From Gemmata massiliana (GTDB taxonomy: Bacteria > Planctomycetota > Planctomycetia > Gemmatales > Gemmataceae), in contig HG799463.1 of the NCBI GenBank assembly GCA_000531095.1, positions 475,527-539,526 on the forward strand: DNA of 64,000 nucleotides, in the 5' to 3' direction. The notes under the pieces were generated by a model that was not told where the DNA came from, made no database searches, and saw only the letters and a program-made list of their open reading frames with translations. Made by a program: the position numbers and the translations under genes. Positions 1 to 9,284 of this stretch are shown piece after piece (positions within the stretch are counted from its first letter, which is position 1; the number at the start of each line of letters is the position of its first letter).

Positions 1-320
1 CTTGCACCGGCTGTGGGTTCGTGTATCTCGTGGTGTTGTGCTCCGCGTGTTTAGCTCGTCGCTCTGCGACAGGACGATGTTGCGTCGTCCGAGCACTCTC
101 CGCCACGTTCGTCTCGGGGAACGCTGTTCCAGCACCGCTTTCGGGCGGGGCGCCGGCGCGCGCCGCGCGACGCCTGGGACGACCCCGCGGGACGTGGTCC
201 GAACCGCGGTCCGGCCGGAGTTCCGCCGGCTGTGCCGTGAGCGTTCCGCACCCCAGGTCGGGAAGTAGACACCACGGGAACACAACGGGCCAGGGAGTAA
301 TCCCTGGCCCGTGTCGTTTC
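1..320. repeat. Long interspersed repeat, copy A
   Basis: This stretch recurs at about 2087-2331 (truncated) and 2521-2842. The shared core includes the string TCGTCGCTCTGCGACAGGAC followed by GATGTTGCGTCGTCCGAGCAC-like sequence, and copies A and C share the same 3' end with the hairpin described separately. No convincing protein is encoded; the open frames across it are not preserved between copies. Copy A may continue beyond the left window edge. Confidence 0.8.
286..311. terminator. Hairpin at end of long repeat copy A
   Basis: A perfect 11-bp stem (CGGGCCAGGGA / TCCCTGGCCCG) with a GTAA loop is followed by TGTCGTTT. An identical hairpin closes copy C at 2808-2833. It resembles an intrinsic terminator with a weak T tract, or it may simply be the structured end of the mobile repeat. 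Confidence 0.45.
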
Positions 321-449
321 CAGTCGATTCGACACTTACACATTCGCCGAAACGGGAACTCCCGTTTTGGACCGCAGCCGTTACGGAGAGGGCAGCAGTT
401 GTGTTGATCTCCGACACGACGGCCGCGACCGGCGCGCCGCGTGTGCGCG

Positions 450-1121
450 TTAGATGGCTCCCGACGTCCGACGGCGCGCCGCGGCCTCGCTCGGCTGGTA
501 CTGGTACTGTGCCAACGGGACGAACTGTCCGCTCGACGTGTCGTAGGCGAAGACCTCACCCGTTTCGATCTTGTACACCCACCCGTGCAGGTGCAAGTCA
601 CCCCGGACCAGGCGCGAAGCGACCGCGGGGAGCGTCCGCAGGTTTTCTAACTGGACCAGAACGTTTTCTTCGACGGTCGCGGTCACCAGGCGCTCGCCTT
701 CGAGGTGCCCGTAGTTATCGCGGACGATGCGGCGGGTCGTTTCGGCGTGGGACAGCCACGAGGTGACGGCGGGAAGCGCCGCGACCGTTTCGGGTTGGAG
801 CAGGCCCTTCATGGCCCCGCAGTGCGAGTGGCCACAAATGATGATGTCCCTGACGCCGAGCCCGGCGACGGCGAACTCGATCGTCGCGGCCTCGCCCCCG
901 CTCGCCGCGCCGTGGGACGGGACGATGTTCCCGGCGTTGCGGAGGATGAACAGGTCGCCCGGCCGGGACCGGGTGAGCAGGTTGGGATCGATGCGCGAGT
1001 CCGAACAGGTAATGAACAGAGTTTCCGGGTTCTGACCTTTTGCCAGTTGCTCGAATAGTCCCTGGAGCGGGCGGAAGTCTTCGGTTCGGAATCGGTGGAT
1101 GCCCTGAATCAGCTTTTGCAT
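450..1121 (-). CDS. Beta-class carbonic anhydrase
   Basis: The enzyme reversibly hydrates CO2 to bicarbonate in the cytoplasm. From the chosen ATG at 1121 it has 223 residues, a usual length for bacterial beta enzymes. The zinc ligands are visible as C39 (in CSDSR, which also gives the catalytic D41/R43 pair) and H98/C101 (in CGHSHCG). The internal ATG at 1121 was chosen because homologues begin with a sequence like [11 protein letters not shown] and AAAGGG precedes it; the open frame extends 24 codons further upstream without homology. It appears monocistronic, and the downstream DNA is repeat. Family assignment is secure; the physiological role (CO2 supply, pH, or cyanate metabolism) cannot be read from the neighbours. 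Confidence 0.93.
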   Translation of the reverse strand: MQKLIQGIHRFRTEDFRPLQGLFEQLAKGQNPETLFITCSDSRIDPNLLTRSRPGDLFILRNAGNIVPSHGAASGGEAATIEFAVAGLGVRDIIICGHSHCGAMKGLLQPETVAALPAVTSWLSHAETTRRIVRDNYGHLEGERLVTATVEENVLVQLENLRTLPAVASRLVRGDLHLHGWVYKIETGEVFAYDTSSGQFVPLAQYQYQPSEAAARRRTSGAI

Positions 1122-1318
1122 GAACCCTTTGTGTCTCCGATCGTCGGGCGCAACAGTTCCGGGCGACTTCCCGTCCACCCTTTGCGGTGCCAATCAGCTT
1201 ACGAAGATTCCCGGTTCCGGCGCCCTGTTCTGTGAGCCCGGTGGCAGCAGGCGTCACCGAATTGCCTTCTCACTTCGACCCGGCCGTTCATGGCAACACG
1301 TTTAGCGTGCGCACGCGG

Positions 1319-1867
1319 TTACACCCCGGCGATCTTTTTGATCGTCTCCGCGACAGACTCGGCGGTTTTGCCCGTCGTGTCGACCGTCCGCTCTGTGATT
1401 CCCGGAATGTCGGGGTAGCAGAACAGGGCGTGGTTGTGTTCGTAGAAGCTCGCGCGCCCGAGTTCCGCCAGCACGTTGTGGTTCCCGTCGTGCCCGTGCC
1501 GGTCCGTGAGCCGTTTGAGGATGTCGCTCCACTGCGCCGTCAGGAAGAACGGGAAGATTTCGCGCTTAGCGGCTTTCAGAATGCCCATCCACTCGTTCGC
1601 GCCCCGGGTGGCGCCGGGGAACGCGAGCCCGTCCGGTTCGCCCCACGCCAGCTCGATCACCAGGACCGGCTCGGTAGCGAGCTGAAGGTCGGCGTACCGG
1701 AACTCCGGGTACGCCGACCTCCACTCGCCCTTGCCCCAGTGCGCGTCGAGGTTGATGTACCGCACCGATTTCCCGAGGTGGGCGCGGAGCAGGTCGCGGA
1801 CCGCGCTCTTCCCCACACCGGGCGGGCCGCGGAGGACGATGGCCTTGTGAACGGGGCCGGTGCTCAT
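1319..1867 (-). CDS. P-loop nucleotide-binding kinase-like protein
   Basis: This 182-residue cytoplasmic protein opens with a Walker A motif GPPGVGKS at residues 14-21, preceded by a hydrophobic strand (KAIVLR), as in AAA/zeta-toxin-like and small-molecule kinase folds. A strand PVLVIELAWGEPDG probably carries the Walker B region. The ATG is preceded by GGAGCAG at good spacing. The substrate is unknown. The first 50 bases of this gene are copied at about 2282-2331 inside repeat copy B, so repeat rearrangement has captured part of it. Single-gene unit; no operon partner. Confidence 0.75.
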   Translation of the reverse strand: MSTGPVHKAIVLRGPPGVGKSAVRDLLRAHLGKSVRYINLDAHWGKGEWRSAYPEFRYADLQLATEPVLVIELAWGEPDGLAFPGATRGANEWMGILKAAKREIFPFFLTAQWSDILKRLTDRHGHDGNHNVLAELGRASFYEHNHALFCYPDIPGITERTVDTTGKTAESVAETIKKIAGV

Positions 1868-2086
1868 GTTTTCTGCTCCAGCAATCGTGAATGCTCGCTC
1901 ACACGAAACCGCGCTGTGACAGAATACCCCTCGTGCCCCCGCCGGCGAAGAGACGGCCCCTTCGCCAAACGCTCAAAGGAGTGCGCACGAGGGCGCCCGT
2001 AAGAGCGGCCCTTCACGGCGTACCGTTGCTGTTTCCTGCTTGCTCCTTTCCCAGAACTCCCGGGGTTGAAACCCCGGGTGGGGATG

Positions 2087-2331
2087 CTTGCACCGGCCGC
2101 GGGTTCGGGTATGTTGTGGGTGTTCCCGTGGTCGCGTTTAGCTCGTCGCTCTGCGACAGGACGATGTTGCGTCGTCCGAGCACATTCCGCCACACTCCGC
2201 GCGGGGAACGCTGTTTCCAGCACCGCGACTCAAGGGGCGGACCATATTTCAAACTTGGCGGGCGGGTTCGACCGCGAGAAGCGCGCTTCCCCACACCGGG
2301 CGGGCCGCGGAGGACGATGGCCTTGTGAACG
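2087..2331. repeat. Long interspersed repeat, copy B, chimeric
   Basis: It matches copy C at its left end (GATGCTTGCACCGGCCGCGG through the TCGTCGCTCTGCGACAGG core). It then switches at about 2282 into a near-exact 50-bp copy of the 5' end of the kinase gene at 1808-1857. The following TACCGTTGCTGTTTCCTGCT at 2332 also repeats the sequence at 2022-2041. This is a recombinant junction between a repeat and a neighbouring gene. Confidence 0.75.
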
Positions 2332-2365
2332 GTACCGTTGCTGTTTCCTGCTTGCTCCAATCCCA

Positions 2366-2525
2366 GCATCCCCACCCGGGGTTGAAACCCCGGGCTATTC
2401 CCGGTGACCCCTTCGGGGTCCGAAAACAACGAATGAGGTTTGCGCCCTCCCGACGTGCAATACCTTTGTGACCCCGAATGGGGTCACCGGGAATAGCCCG
2501 GGGTTTCAACCCCGGGTGGGGATGC
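2366..2525. repeat. Large palindromic element, family 1, copy 1
   Basis: A near-perfect inverted repeat of about 55 bp per arm (2366-2420 and 2470-2525) surrounds a loop of about 50 bp. Each arm carries GGGGTTGAAACCCCGGG and CCCGGTGACCCC. A homologous element with a related loop occurs at 10031-10147. Nothing is encoded. It is best read as a planctomycete REP/MITE-like element. Confidence 0.8.
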
Positions 2526-2842
2526 TTGCACCGGCCGCGGGTTCGGGTATGTTGTGGGTGTTCCCGTGGTCGCGTTTAGCTCGTCGCTCTGCGACAGGAC
2601 GATGTTGCGTCGTCCGAGCACATTCCGCCACACTCCGCGCGGGGAACGCTGTTCCAGCACCGCGACTCAGGGGCGGACCATATTCAAACTTGGCGGGCGG
2701 GTTCGACCGCGAGAAGCGCGATCCCGCCGTCTGAATAAAGTCCGCCCCTGGCGGTGCCGTGAGCGTTCCGCGCTCCAGGTCGGGAAGTAGACACCACGGG
2801 AATACCACGGGCCAGGGAGTAATCCCTGGCCCGTGTCGTTGA
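2521..2842. repeat. Long interspersed repeat, copy C
   Basis: The most complete copy inside the window. It shares its start with copy B and its end with copy A, including the hairpin at 2808-2833. No coding capacity is conserved between copies. Together with copies A and B and the palindrome it fills the gene-free stretch 1868-2853. Confidence 0.8.
2808..2833. terminator. Hairpin at end of long repeat copy C
   Basis: The same 11-bp stem and GTAA loop as at 286-311, followed by TGTCGTTG. It lies just beyond the 3' end of the SUKH gene, so it could terminate that leftward transcript. Confidence 0.45.
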
Positions 2843-2853
2843 AGTCGGACGGT

Positions 2854-3405
2854 TCACTCTTCTCTGGCGCGCAGCCCGGCGACGAAATCCGTGAACGAGT
2901 TGGCCAGGAGGACCACGTTGCCCGCGGTCTCGACCGCGCCGTCCCACGAATCGGGGTCCGGCCCTTCGTCGTGGACCCAGAAGTACACGCGCCCCCGGTG
3001 CTCCCCGGTGAGCCCGAGGCAGATCGCGTTGCCCCCCGGGTCGCCCATGATCCACACCAGCGCGCGGGGGATCTGCACCTCGTACCCCTGGTAACTGGCG
3101 CGCGCGGACCGGAGCGACAGGTGCGGTTCGTCGCGCAGCCCGCCCACGCGACTCACGACCGCGGTCCACTCCCCCTCGGGCGTCGGGCCGTCGAACTGGT
3201 ACCCGTCGAGGTTCCCCCCGTTGCACCGGCGCAGGAACGCGCGGTACTCGTCGGGCAACGGCGCGCCGATCTCGGCCTCGAACGCTTCGACCTGGGCGGG
3301 GGACGGGGGCGGCGTTCGGTCCGGCCCGAACACGCGGAGCGCGAGCGGCGAGCGCGCGCGGTCGGCGGTCGCCTCCAGCGCGGCGATGAGGTCGTCGATC
3401 GTCAT
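2854..3405 (-). CDS. SMI1/KNR4 (SUKH) family protein
   Basis: This 183-residue soluble protein has the SUKH signature: an N-terminal helix, then the PPSPAQVEAFEAEIGAPLP segment, then LPDEYRAFLRRCNGG, which is diagnostic of the SMI1/KNR4 fold. Later it has VYFWVHDEG. Members are often immunity proteins for contact-dependent or polymorphic toxins, and many Gemmata paralogues stand alone. The ATG at 3405 was chosen because it is preceded by a GGGGGG run and starts the conserved domain; the frame stays open further upstream. No toxin is encoded next to it, so an immunity role is only a family-based guess. Confidence 0.82.
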   Translation of the reverse strand: MTIDDLIAALEATADRARSPLALRVFGPDRTPPPSPAQVEAFEAEIGAPLPDEYRAFLRRCNGGNLDGYQFDGPTPEGEWTAVVSRVGGLRDEPHLSLRSARASYQGYEVQIPRALVWIMGDPGGNAICLGLTGEHRGRVYFWVHDEGPDPDSWDGAVETAGNVVLLANSFTDFVAGLRAREE

Positions 3406-3473
3406 TGTGCCCCCCGGGTCCGAACTCGTGTGACCACAGTGTGTACACGACGCTACGGCCGCCGCAATGTCCG

Positions 3474-4229
3474 CTACTCCTTGCCGAGCACCAGATCCAC
3501 GACCCAGCACCCGCGCACGTGCGGCCCTTCACCGCGGCAGTGGTCCAGCACATCGGCGCTATCACAGCCCGCGTCCTGAAGCGCGTCCCCCAGAATCGGC
3601 ATCGCGCTGAACTCGCGCGATTCGTACATCTGCGCCGCCAGCGCCACGGCCGTCGAAGTGCGCCACGACGGGGAGAAGGGCACCGGGCGGAACGGGTTGC
3701 CGAAGATGTCGCGAAGACGCCGACACTGATCGATACTTTCGGCTTTCAAGACTTCGGCTGTTAACTTCGCCCAGGCGCGTTCACGAGTGCGCCGTACCAT
3801 TTCCCCCTGCGTGCTCTGCCAACTCACCCACGCGCGCCATTTCCGTGCTTCCCGCGTCGAACGAAGAATCCGCTCTAAGTTCTCCAGGGCGACAACTGGC
3901 TCCACGGTGTCACGGGCTGCGGCTGCCGCTTCGGTCCCTCCGCCACCCAGTAGCTCCAGTGGTTGCTCCGTCGCGGCACTGACCGCTTGCTTGGCACCAC
4001 GGCGTATTTGCGTCAACTCCTTGCTCATTCGCTTCCGTTCCGCCCCCCTGCTGTCGGCGAAGCGTTCGCTCGCTTCAACCGCTTGACGACTTCGATCATC
4101 AGTCAAGATGTCCCAGACGCGCCGACAACAGGAGGCTGCAAGCAGCCGCAATTTTCGCTGGCTGCTGTCCAAGATGTATTCCAACAGAGGCTGCGGCTCT
4201 TCGGACGCCAGCCACTTCGCTTCGTTCAT
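3474..4229 (-). CDS. Conserved planctomycete paralogue family protein
   Basis: This 251-residue protein belongs to a family I recognise as highly amplified in Gemmataceae. Members begin with M-x-E-x-x-W-L, then RKLRLLAASCCRRVWDIL near residue 30, then LRDIFGNPFRPV, and end with HVRGCWVVDLVLGKE. It has no signal peptide or membrane segment. The ATG at 4229 is preceded by GAGGG seven bases upstream; an alternative ATG lies four codons earlier. Function is unknown. The two conserved cysteines of the CCRR motif and the conserved C-terminus suggest a shared binding surface. It lies 68 bp upstream of the SUKH gene on the same strand and could be co-transcribed. Confidence 0.8.
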   Translation of the reverse strand: MNEAKWLASEEPQPLLEYILDSSQRKLRLLAASCCRRVWDILTDDRSRQAVEASERFADSRGAERKRMSKELTQIRRGAKQAVSAATEQPLELLGGGGTEAAAAARDTVEPVVALENLERILRSTREARKWRAWVSWQSTQGEMVRRTRERAWAKLTAEVLKAESIDQCRRLRDIFGNPFRPVPFSPSWRTSTAVALAAQMYESREFSAMPILGDALQDAGCDSADVLDHCRGEGPHVRGCWVVDLVLGKE

Positions 4230-4281
4230 CGTCGCCCTCATTCATTGCCCGGAACTCGTGCTGATGGTTGCGCAGAGGATG

Positions 4282-4360
4282 TCACCGCAGAGGGCACACG
4301 AGAGCGCGGAGCCGGACCGCCTTTGCCTTTCCTCTGCGCTCTCCGCGCCCTCTGCGGTGA
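4282..4360. terminator. Long inverted repeat between convergent gene ends
   Basis: TCACCGCAGAGGGC at 4282-4295 pairs exactly with GCCCTCTGCGGTGA at 4347-4360, and the interior (AGAGCGCGGAG with CTCTGCGCTCTCCGCG) pairs further. It lies just beyond the oxidoreductase stop codon. It could terminate transcription, but no U tract is evident, so it may be another interspersed palindrome. Confidence 0.4.
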
Positions 4361-4380
4361 AAACCTCGGTCCTCTCCGGC

Positions 4381-5757
4381 TCACACCGCGTCGGCGGGGT
4401 GTTTCCACGGGGCGCGGTACGGGCGCTTCAGGAGCTTCGTCGCCTCGTCGTCCCCGACGCAGACGTGTTTCTCCGGGTTCCAGGTGATCGACCGGCCGAG
4501 CTGCTGGCTCAGGTTCGCCAGGATGCAGCTCGCCGACGAGATGTGCCCCTGCTCGATGTCGGCGACGGGTTTCCCGCGGCTCTCCCGGGCCTTCAGGAAG
4601 TCCTGCCAGTGGCGCCGCAGTGCCGATGCGACGTGGCGCTCGAGATCCTTCTCGGTCTTGTCCTCGGGGAACTTGTCCTCCTCGAAGAGCGCCGTGCCGG
4701 TGACGGTCGGCCGGTTCGAGCCTTGCGGGAAGAACTCGTATTTGTTCACGCTCGCCTTGAGCGTCCCCTTATCCCCGTAAATGAACGCGGCCCACGGGTA
4801 CTCCGGGTCCGGGGTGCTGCCCCAAGTGCGGTGCTGCCACGTGACGGTGAGTGACGGGAACTCGAACGTCGCGCTCTGGGTGTCGCTGATGTTCGACTTC
4901 GCGTTCTTCTGGACCAGGATGCCGCCCGTGCTGCTCACCCGCGTGGGCCAGCCGAGGTCCAGCATCCACCGGACCATGTCCAGCATGTGAATGCACATGT
5001 CGCCGACGATCCCGTTGCCGTACTCCGTGAACGCGCGCCACCAGCGGCGGTGCGGCAGGTTCGCGTCGAGATCCTTGTAGAACGGCGCGTCGTACTCGCG
5101 CAGCGGGGCCGGTCCGGTCCACATCTCGTAGTCGAAGAACTCGGGCACCTTCGTGACCGGCGGCTTGTCCCCGCTCCGCATGTGGTAGTAGCAGCAGATC
5201 TCGACGTGCCCGACGGTGCCGAGCTTCCCCTCCTTGATGACCTTCTCCTTCGCGTCCGCGAGGTGCGGGGTGCTGCGCCGCTGCGTGACCACCTGCACGA
5301 CCTTCTTGTGCTTCCGGGCGGCGTCGAGCATCGCCTTGCCCTCCAGCACGTCCACGCTCACCGGCTTCTGTACCCAGACGTCGGCCCCGGCCTCCATCGC
5401 GGCGATCGCCGGCAGCGCGTGCCAGTGGTCCGGGGTCTCGACCATGACCACGTCGCAGTCCTTTTCCTTCAGCAGTTCCCGGTAGTCCGCGTGGAGCCGC
5501 GGCTTCTTCGGGGCCTTGGCCCGAGCGGTGATGAGGTCGGCGGCCTCGGCGAGCATCTTCTTGTCCACGTCGCACAGCGCGACGACCTCGACGGGCGCGA
5601 CCTGGAGCAGCCGGAACAGCGAACACTTGCCGTACCAGCCGGTGCCGACGAGCCCGACGCGGAGCGGCTTCGGTTCGGCGCCCGCGACGAAGTACCCGCC
5701 GGCGGGCGCGGCGAGCGCGGCCGCGGACGAGGTCCGGAGGAAGTGGCGACGGTCCAT
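4381..5757 (-). CDS. Tat-exported Gfo/Idh/MocA family oxidoreductase
   Basis: This 458-residue NAD(P)-dependent sugar or sugar-derivative dehydrogenase begins with a twin-arginine signal (RRHFLRTS at 3-10, then an alanine-rich stretch) and so is predicted to act outside the cytoplasm. The Rossmann motif VGLVGTGWYG lies near residue 34. The conserved lysine motif appears as VQKP rather than the common EKP. GDMCIHMLD supplies the conserved histidine region of the C-terminal domain. The ATG at 5757 was chosen because the signal peptide begins there; the open frame runs 67 codons further upstream. Planctomycetes encode dozens of such exported members, thought to act in glycan catabolism. Substrate is unknown; monocistronic. 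Confidence 0.92.
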   Translation of the reverse strand: MDRRHFLRTSSAAALAAPAGGYFVAGAEPKPLRVGLVGTGWYGKCSLFRLLQVAPVEVVALCDVDKKMLAEAADLITARAKAPKKPRLHADYRELLKEKDCDVVMVETPDHWHALPAIAAMEAGADVWVQKPVSVDVLEGKAMLDAARKHKKVVQVVTQRRSTPHLADAKEKVIKEGKLGTVGHVEICCYYHMRSGDKPPVTKVPEFFDYEMWTGPAPLREYDAPFYKDLDANLPHRRWWRAFTEYGNGIVGDMCIHMLDMVRWMLDLGWPTRVSSTGGILVQKNAKSNISDTQSATFEFPSLTVTWQHRTWGSTPDPEYPWAAFIYGDKGTLKASVNKYEFFPQGSNRPTVTGTALFEEDKFPEDKTEKDLERHVASALRRHWQDFLKARESRGKPVADIEQGHISSASCILANLSQQLGRSITWNPEKHVCVGDDEATKLLKRPYRAPWKHPADAV

Positions 5758-6409
5758 TGGGGAGAGACCTTTTGGGAAGAGGGGAGGCGACCCGAACACT
5801 GGCATTATGCGCGAACGAGTAAACGAAATGCCACACGTCGCTCGTTTTCTGCGCACGCGGTCGCCGAAGGTACCGGGCGAACGCCGGTGAAGAGGCTCAC
5901 CCGGCGGGTCGCCCCACCGCGCGGCGCGTGGCCCGTGAGTGGACAAAACAAAAAGCACTCTTGGACAGGATTATCAGGATCAACCGGATCGGGACCGAAC
6001 ACGACGCTGCCTTCGGAACCCCGTCGATCCTGTTAATCCTGTCAAAATTGTTCCTGTATTTGGAGACCACCACCGGTCGGCTCTTGCTGCAACGCTGATT
6101 CCGCAAATCGTTCACGGCATTCACTTTCCAAGGATTGAATCGCGTTGTGCGGACGGTGCCGGAGATGCACGCATCATGGTTAGCGAAGGCATTCAATGTA
6201 ATTTGGAGATTGTTGATGCCGATTTAATGTTTACAGTTCGCTTCCGAATGGGCTGGCCACAAATGTTGAAATCGCGATAGTGTTCGTAAAAGCGAATTTT
6301 CTCTGGTGCAGCATGAGGCGGCTCGGCCCGGTGGCCGCGCGAAACGATTTCGACTTCAGCAGGCAAACGCATCTGGTTTCCGGACAACTGGCATTTCTGA
6401 GGGCACGAA
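5758..6409. other. Gene-free stretch
   Basis: Apart from the inverted repeat at 5961-6043 I see no supported gene here. Short frames on both strands lack family resemblance or ribosome-binding sites. It must hold the promoter of the leftward oxidoreductase and of the rightward pair starting at 6410. Confidence 0.5.
5961..6043. repeat. Inverted repeat with GACAGGATTA-type arms
   Basis: GACAGGATTATCAGGATC at 5964-5981 is mirrored by GATCCTGTTAATCCTGTC at 6026-6043, with one mismatch. Such arms recur in many bacterial intergenic regions. Nothing is encoded between them. Confidence 0.65.
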
Positions 6410-7528
6410 ATGGAATTCGCCTCAATTATCTTCCTCGTGCTCTCACCGGGGGCGCCGACCGACAAGGCCGAGGCCGTCGTCGCCCAGAAGTCGCGGATGC
6501 CGAACCGCTATCAACTGAAGCTCCGCGTCGAATCGCGCACGCCGAACGCGCCGCCGCCGCTCGAGTCCTCGTGGGACTCGACCCTACACATCTGGCGCGA
6601 CGGGAACAAATTGCGCGTCGATCACCTGGACGCGCACTACACACCCCCGCGGCCGAATCACGATAGCCACGATCGGCGCATCACGTGTGAGAATTGCGAG
6701 AGGGAAGGTTACGGAATCGTGACCACCGTCGTGCGGGGCGCTCCCCCGACGCTCCACGCGGTCGAGTTCGTTCGGCTCGGTACGCGCAATTTGGACGGGT
6801 ACTGCACCTTTTTCGATTGGCGATATTTCGGATTGAGTAACGACCGGATGTGTGGGTACTCGAGACTTCATATCGGCACCGACTTTCCCGGTTTTTTCGG
6901 CCGACCCGAAGTACAGACGAGGAACGAAAATCGGGACGGGGTGCCGTGCCTCGTCGCGACCATGTCCCGGAAGCCGGCGAACCTCCAGCAATCCGTTTGG
7001 CTCAGTGAGCGCGACGGGTTCCATCCGATCTTTTTCGAGGACAAGTTCGAGGTCGAGGGGAAGCCCGAGAGTCGAACGGCGGAGGTGAGCTGGCAACTGA
7101 CACCGGGAGGGCACCGGTACCCAAAAACGATGAAACACGACACGACGATTTCGTTCAACGGCGCGAAATACCGGAGTGAAGAAGTCGTCACGGTCACACA
7201 CGCCGATTTCGACAGCGCCATCGACCCCGCGGTGTTCACGCTCGCCGGTTTCGGGTTGAACGAAAACCAGGCGATCAGGCTTCCCGACCTGGAGCCTTCC
7301 AAGTTACCGCTGTGGCGGAACGGCAAGGTTGATGAGTCGTACACGCTCGGCCAGTACACGGCCGATATGCTTGGCCCCCCAACAGCAGTTGCTGACGGCC
7401 CGAAAACCGTGGCCAGTTACCCGGCTCAAAGCAACAGCACTCTCGTCGTGAGCTTCGCGGCCGCGCTGCTAGCGACCGTGACCGCGGTACTCGCGGTCGT
7501 AATCCGCCGGCGGAGGGCCGCGGGATGA
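6410..7528 (+). CDS. Hypothetical protein with C-terminal membrane anchor
   Basis: This 372-residue protein has a short hydrophobic N-terminus that may act as a signal. Its soluble beta-rich body contains a cysteine pair (CENCE near residue 98). It ends in one clear transmembrane helix (LVVSFAAALLATVTAVLAVV) followed by RRRR, a C-terminal stop-transfer anchor. GAGGG precedes the ATG. It overlaps the downstream DUF1559 gene by four bases (ATGA), so the two are translationally coupled and probably work together at the cell envelope. I do not recognise the body of the protein. Confidence 0.72.
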   Translation: MEFASIIFLVLSPGAPTDKAEAVVAQKSRMPNRYQLKLRVESRTPNAPPPLESSWDSTLHIWRDGNKLRVDHLDAHYTPPRPNHDSHDRRITCENCEREGYGIVTTVVRGAPPTLHAVEFVRLGTRNLDGYCTFFDWRYFGLSNDRMCGYSRLHIGTDFPGFFGRPEVQTRNENRDGVPCLVATMSRKPANLQQSVWLSERDGFHPIFFEDKFEVEGKPESRTAEVSWQLTPGGHRYPKTMKHDTTISFNGAKYRSEEVVTVTHADFDSAIDPAVFTLAGFGLNENQAIRLPDLEPSKLPLWRNGKVDESYTLGQYTADMLGPPTAVADGPKTVASYPAQSNSTLVVSFAAALLATVTAVLAVVIRRRRAAG

Positions 7529-8481
7529 CGGAGCCCAACCGATCGCTTCGGCGCCGCGGGGTCAGTTTGGTGGAAGTGCTGGTGGTCTTGAGCCTCCTGT
7601 CGTTCCTGTTCGCGCTGCTCATACCCGCGGTGCAGAGCGCTCGGGCGGCGGCCGCGCGAATAAGCTGCCGGTCGAACCTCCGACAGATCGCCCTGGCGAC
7701 ACATAGTTACGAGTCCGCCCACGGCCAACTGCCGCCCGCGTTCCGGCACCGGCGAACCGACACGGAGACGCCCAACCTTCAGTGGCCGCTGCTGATCGCG
7801 CCGTACCTCGAACTCGGGGCCAACTGGCAGACGGCGGTGGACGATTTTCGGCGCGACCGGGACGCGATATTCCCAACGCCGCACCGCGGTCTGTCGGTGC
7901 CGCTGAAGCCGTTCTCCTGTCCGTCGGACCCGCGGACCGCGGTGAGCTGGGAAGTCAAGTTCGTTTACACACTCGCCCGCCCCCGTCCGACCCTCGTCAC
8001 CCGATCGTTCGCGCTCACCTCGTACCTCGGGAACGGGGGCGAGTTCAGCGCGCGGCGGGACGGTGTCATCGTCGCGGACGGCACCGTAACTCTGTTACAT
8101 GTAACGGACGGCACTTCCAACACGCTCGCGTTCGGCGAGCGCCCGCCGCCAAGGAACTTAATGCTCGGGTGGTTGTACTACGGGTGGGGGGCACACGCGA
8201 ACGGGGTGGGCGAACTCAGTTCTGTTATGGGAGTCAATGACCCGAACCCGTTTGCCCGACGGGTACCGGACACGAGTTGCGGTCCCGGGCCGTTCCCGTA
8301 CCAGCAACCGGATTTGAACTCCGAGGCCGACTGCGCCCAGTTCCAGTATTGGTCCTTGCACTCCGGGGGCGCCAACTTCGCTTTTTGCGACGGCTCGGTT
8401 CGGTTCCTCACGTATCGGGCCAACTCGGTACTGGCCGCGCTAGCCACCCGCGCCGGGGGCGAAGTGGTCGCTCCCGACTAA
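7525..8481 (+). CDS. DUF1559 pilin-like protein
   Basis: The 318-residue protein starts with a type IV pilin-like leader: RRRGVSLVEVLVV at about residues 9-21, with the conserved glutamate, followed by a hydrophobic helix ending IPAVQSARAAAAR. It is therefore probably processed by prepilin peptidase and placed in the envelope. The C-terminus shows the H-X9-DG signature (HSGGANFAFCDG), a hallmark of planctomycete DUF1559 proteins. It is coupled by an ATGA overlap to the upstream anchored protein. DUF1559 proteins are abundant in planctomycetes and probably form pseudopilins or surface fibres; the specific role is unknown. Confidence 0.92.
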   Translation: MTEPNRSLRRRGVSLVEVLVVLSLLSFLFALLIPAVQSARAAAARISCRSNLRQIALATHSYESAHGQLPPAFRHRRTDTETPNLQWPLLIAPYLELGANWQTAVDDFRRDRDAIFPTPHRGLSVPLKPFSCPSDPRTAVSWEVKFVYTLARPRPTLVTRSFALTSYLGNGGEFSARRDGVIVADGTVTLLHVTDGTSNTLAFGERPPPRNLMLGWLYYGWGAHANGVGELSSVMGVNDPNPFARRVPDTSCGPGPFPYQQPDLNSEADCAQFQYWSLHSGGANFAFCDGSVRFLTYRANSVLAALATRAGGEVVAPD

Positions 8482-8672
8482 ACACCGGCCGTTCGCTCGG
8501 ACACGCGCCACAACCGGGCACCGCACGTTCCACCGCCCGGCATACACCGGCCGCTCGCCAAGAGGTGCCGGACGAACCGCCCTCGCCCGGCGAGCACCTC
8601 CGGCACCCTGCCCTCGACTCCGGTCCCGCGCCCGGTTACGCTATCCGACGCTTCACACGGAGGTAACGGATA

Positions 8673-9284
8673 ATGATGCGTCTAATCGTTGTATTGTTCG
8701 CACCCGTTGCGCTGATCGGCCTCGCGCCCGCGGCACCGGTGCCCAAGCACCTGATGCCCAAGGAACCGCTCTACCACGCGGTGCAGAAGGGCACGCGCTG
8801 GGTGTACACGGACAACGGCATGGATTGCGAATTCGAGGCCACGGACGTGAAGCCGCTCGCACGGGGCGGGTGGACCGTCACGGTGGAATGCGTGCGCGAC
8901 GGGGCGAAGTCACCGTACCAGAAGATCGAGGTTTCGCCGCGCGGTCTCGTTGTCATCGAAGCGCGGGGGATCTCGGCCGAAAACCCGTTGTGCCTGCTCC
9001 AGCGCCCGGCGGAACCCAACGCGGAGTGGTCGTACCGCCGGGACAATCCCGGCGCCACATACAGTCGGGGCGCCATGATGGTGACCGGCACCGAGGACGT
9101 GAAGGTGCCCGCCGGGGTGTTCCGCGCGGTCCGCGTCGTTCATGAGGTGACCGTCGTGTGGAACGACAAGCCGATTCAACAACTGCGCGTCACCACCTGG
9201 TACGCGCCCGACGTTGGCCTCGTGAAGGCGACGGGCGAGGGCTACAAGTCGGAGCTGAAGTCGTTCACGCCCGGGAAGGGCTGA
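8673..9284 (+). CDS. Secreted hypothetical protein
   Basis: A 203-residue protein with a cleavable signal peptide (LIVVLFAPVALIGLAPAAPVP). The mature part is beta-rich, with a conserved-looking TWYAPDVGLVKATGEG segment near the C-terminus, which is common in planctomycete exported proteins that resemble lipoprotein-localisation folds. GGAGGT ten bases upstream supports the ATG at 8673; a second ATG follows at once. No partner is evident: the upstream DUF1559 gene ends 191 bp earlier. Function unknown. Confidence 0.75.
   Translation: MMRLIVVLFAPVALIGLAPAAPVPKHLMPKEPLYHAVQKGTRWVYTDNGMDCEFEATDVKPLARGGWTVTVECVRDGAKSPYQKIEVSPRGLVVIEARGISAENPLCLLQRPAEPNAEWSYRRDNPGATYSRGAMMVTGTEDVKVPAGVFRAVRVVHEVTVVWNDKPIQQLRVTTWYAPDVGLVKATGEGYKSELKSFTPGKG

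Noticed and set aside
1864-2770. Open frames of 80-145 codons on both strands in the repeat region
   Set aside because: They run through palindromes and repeats, change between repeat copies and have no protein-like features.
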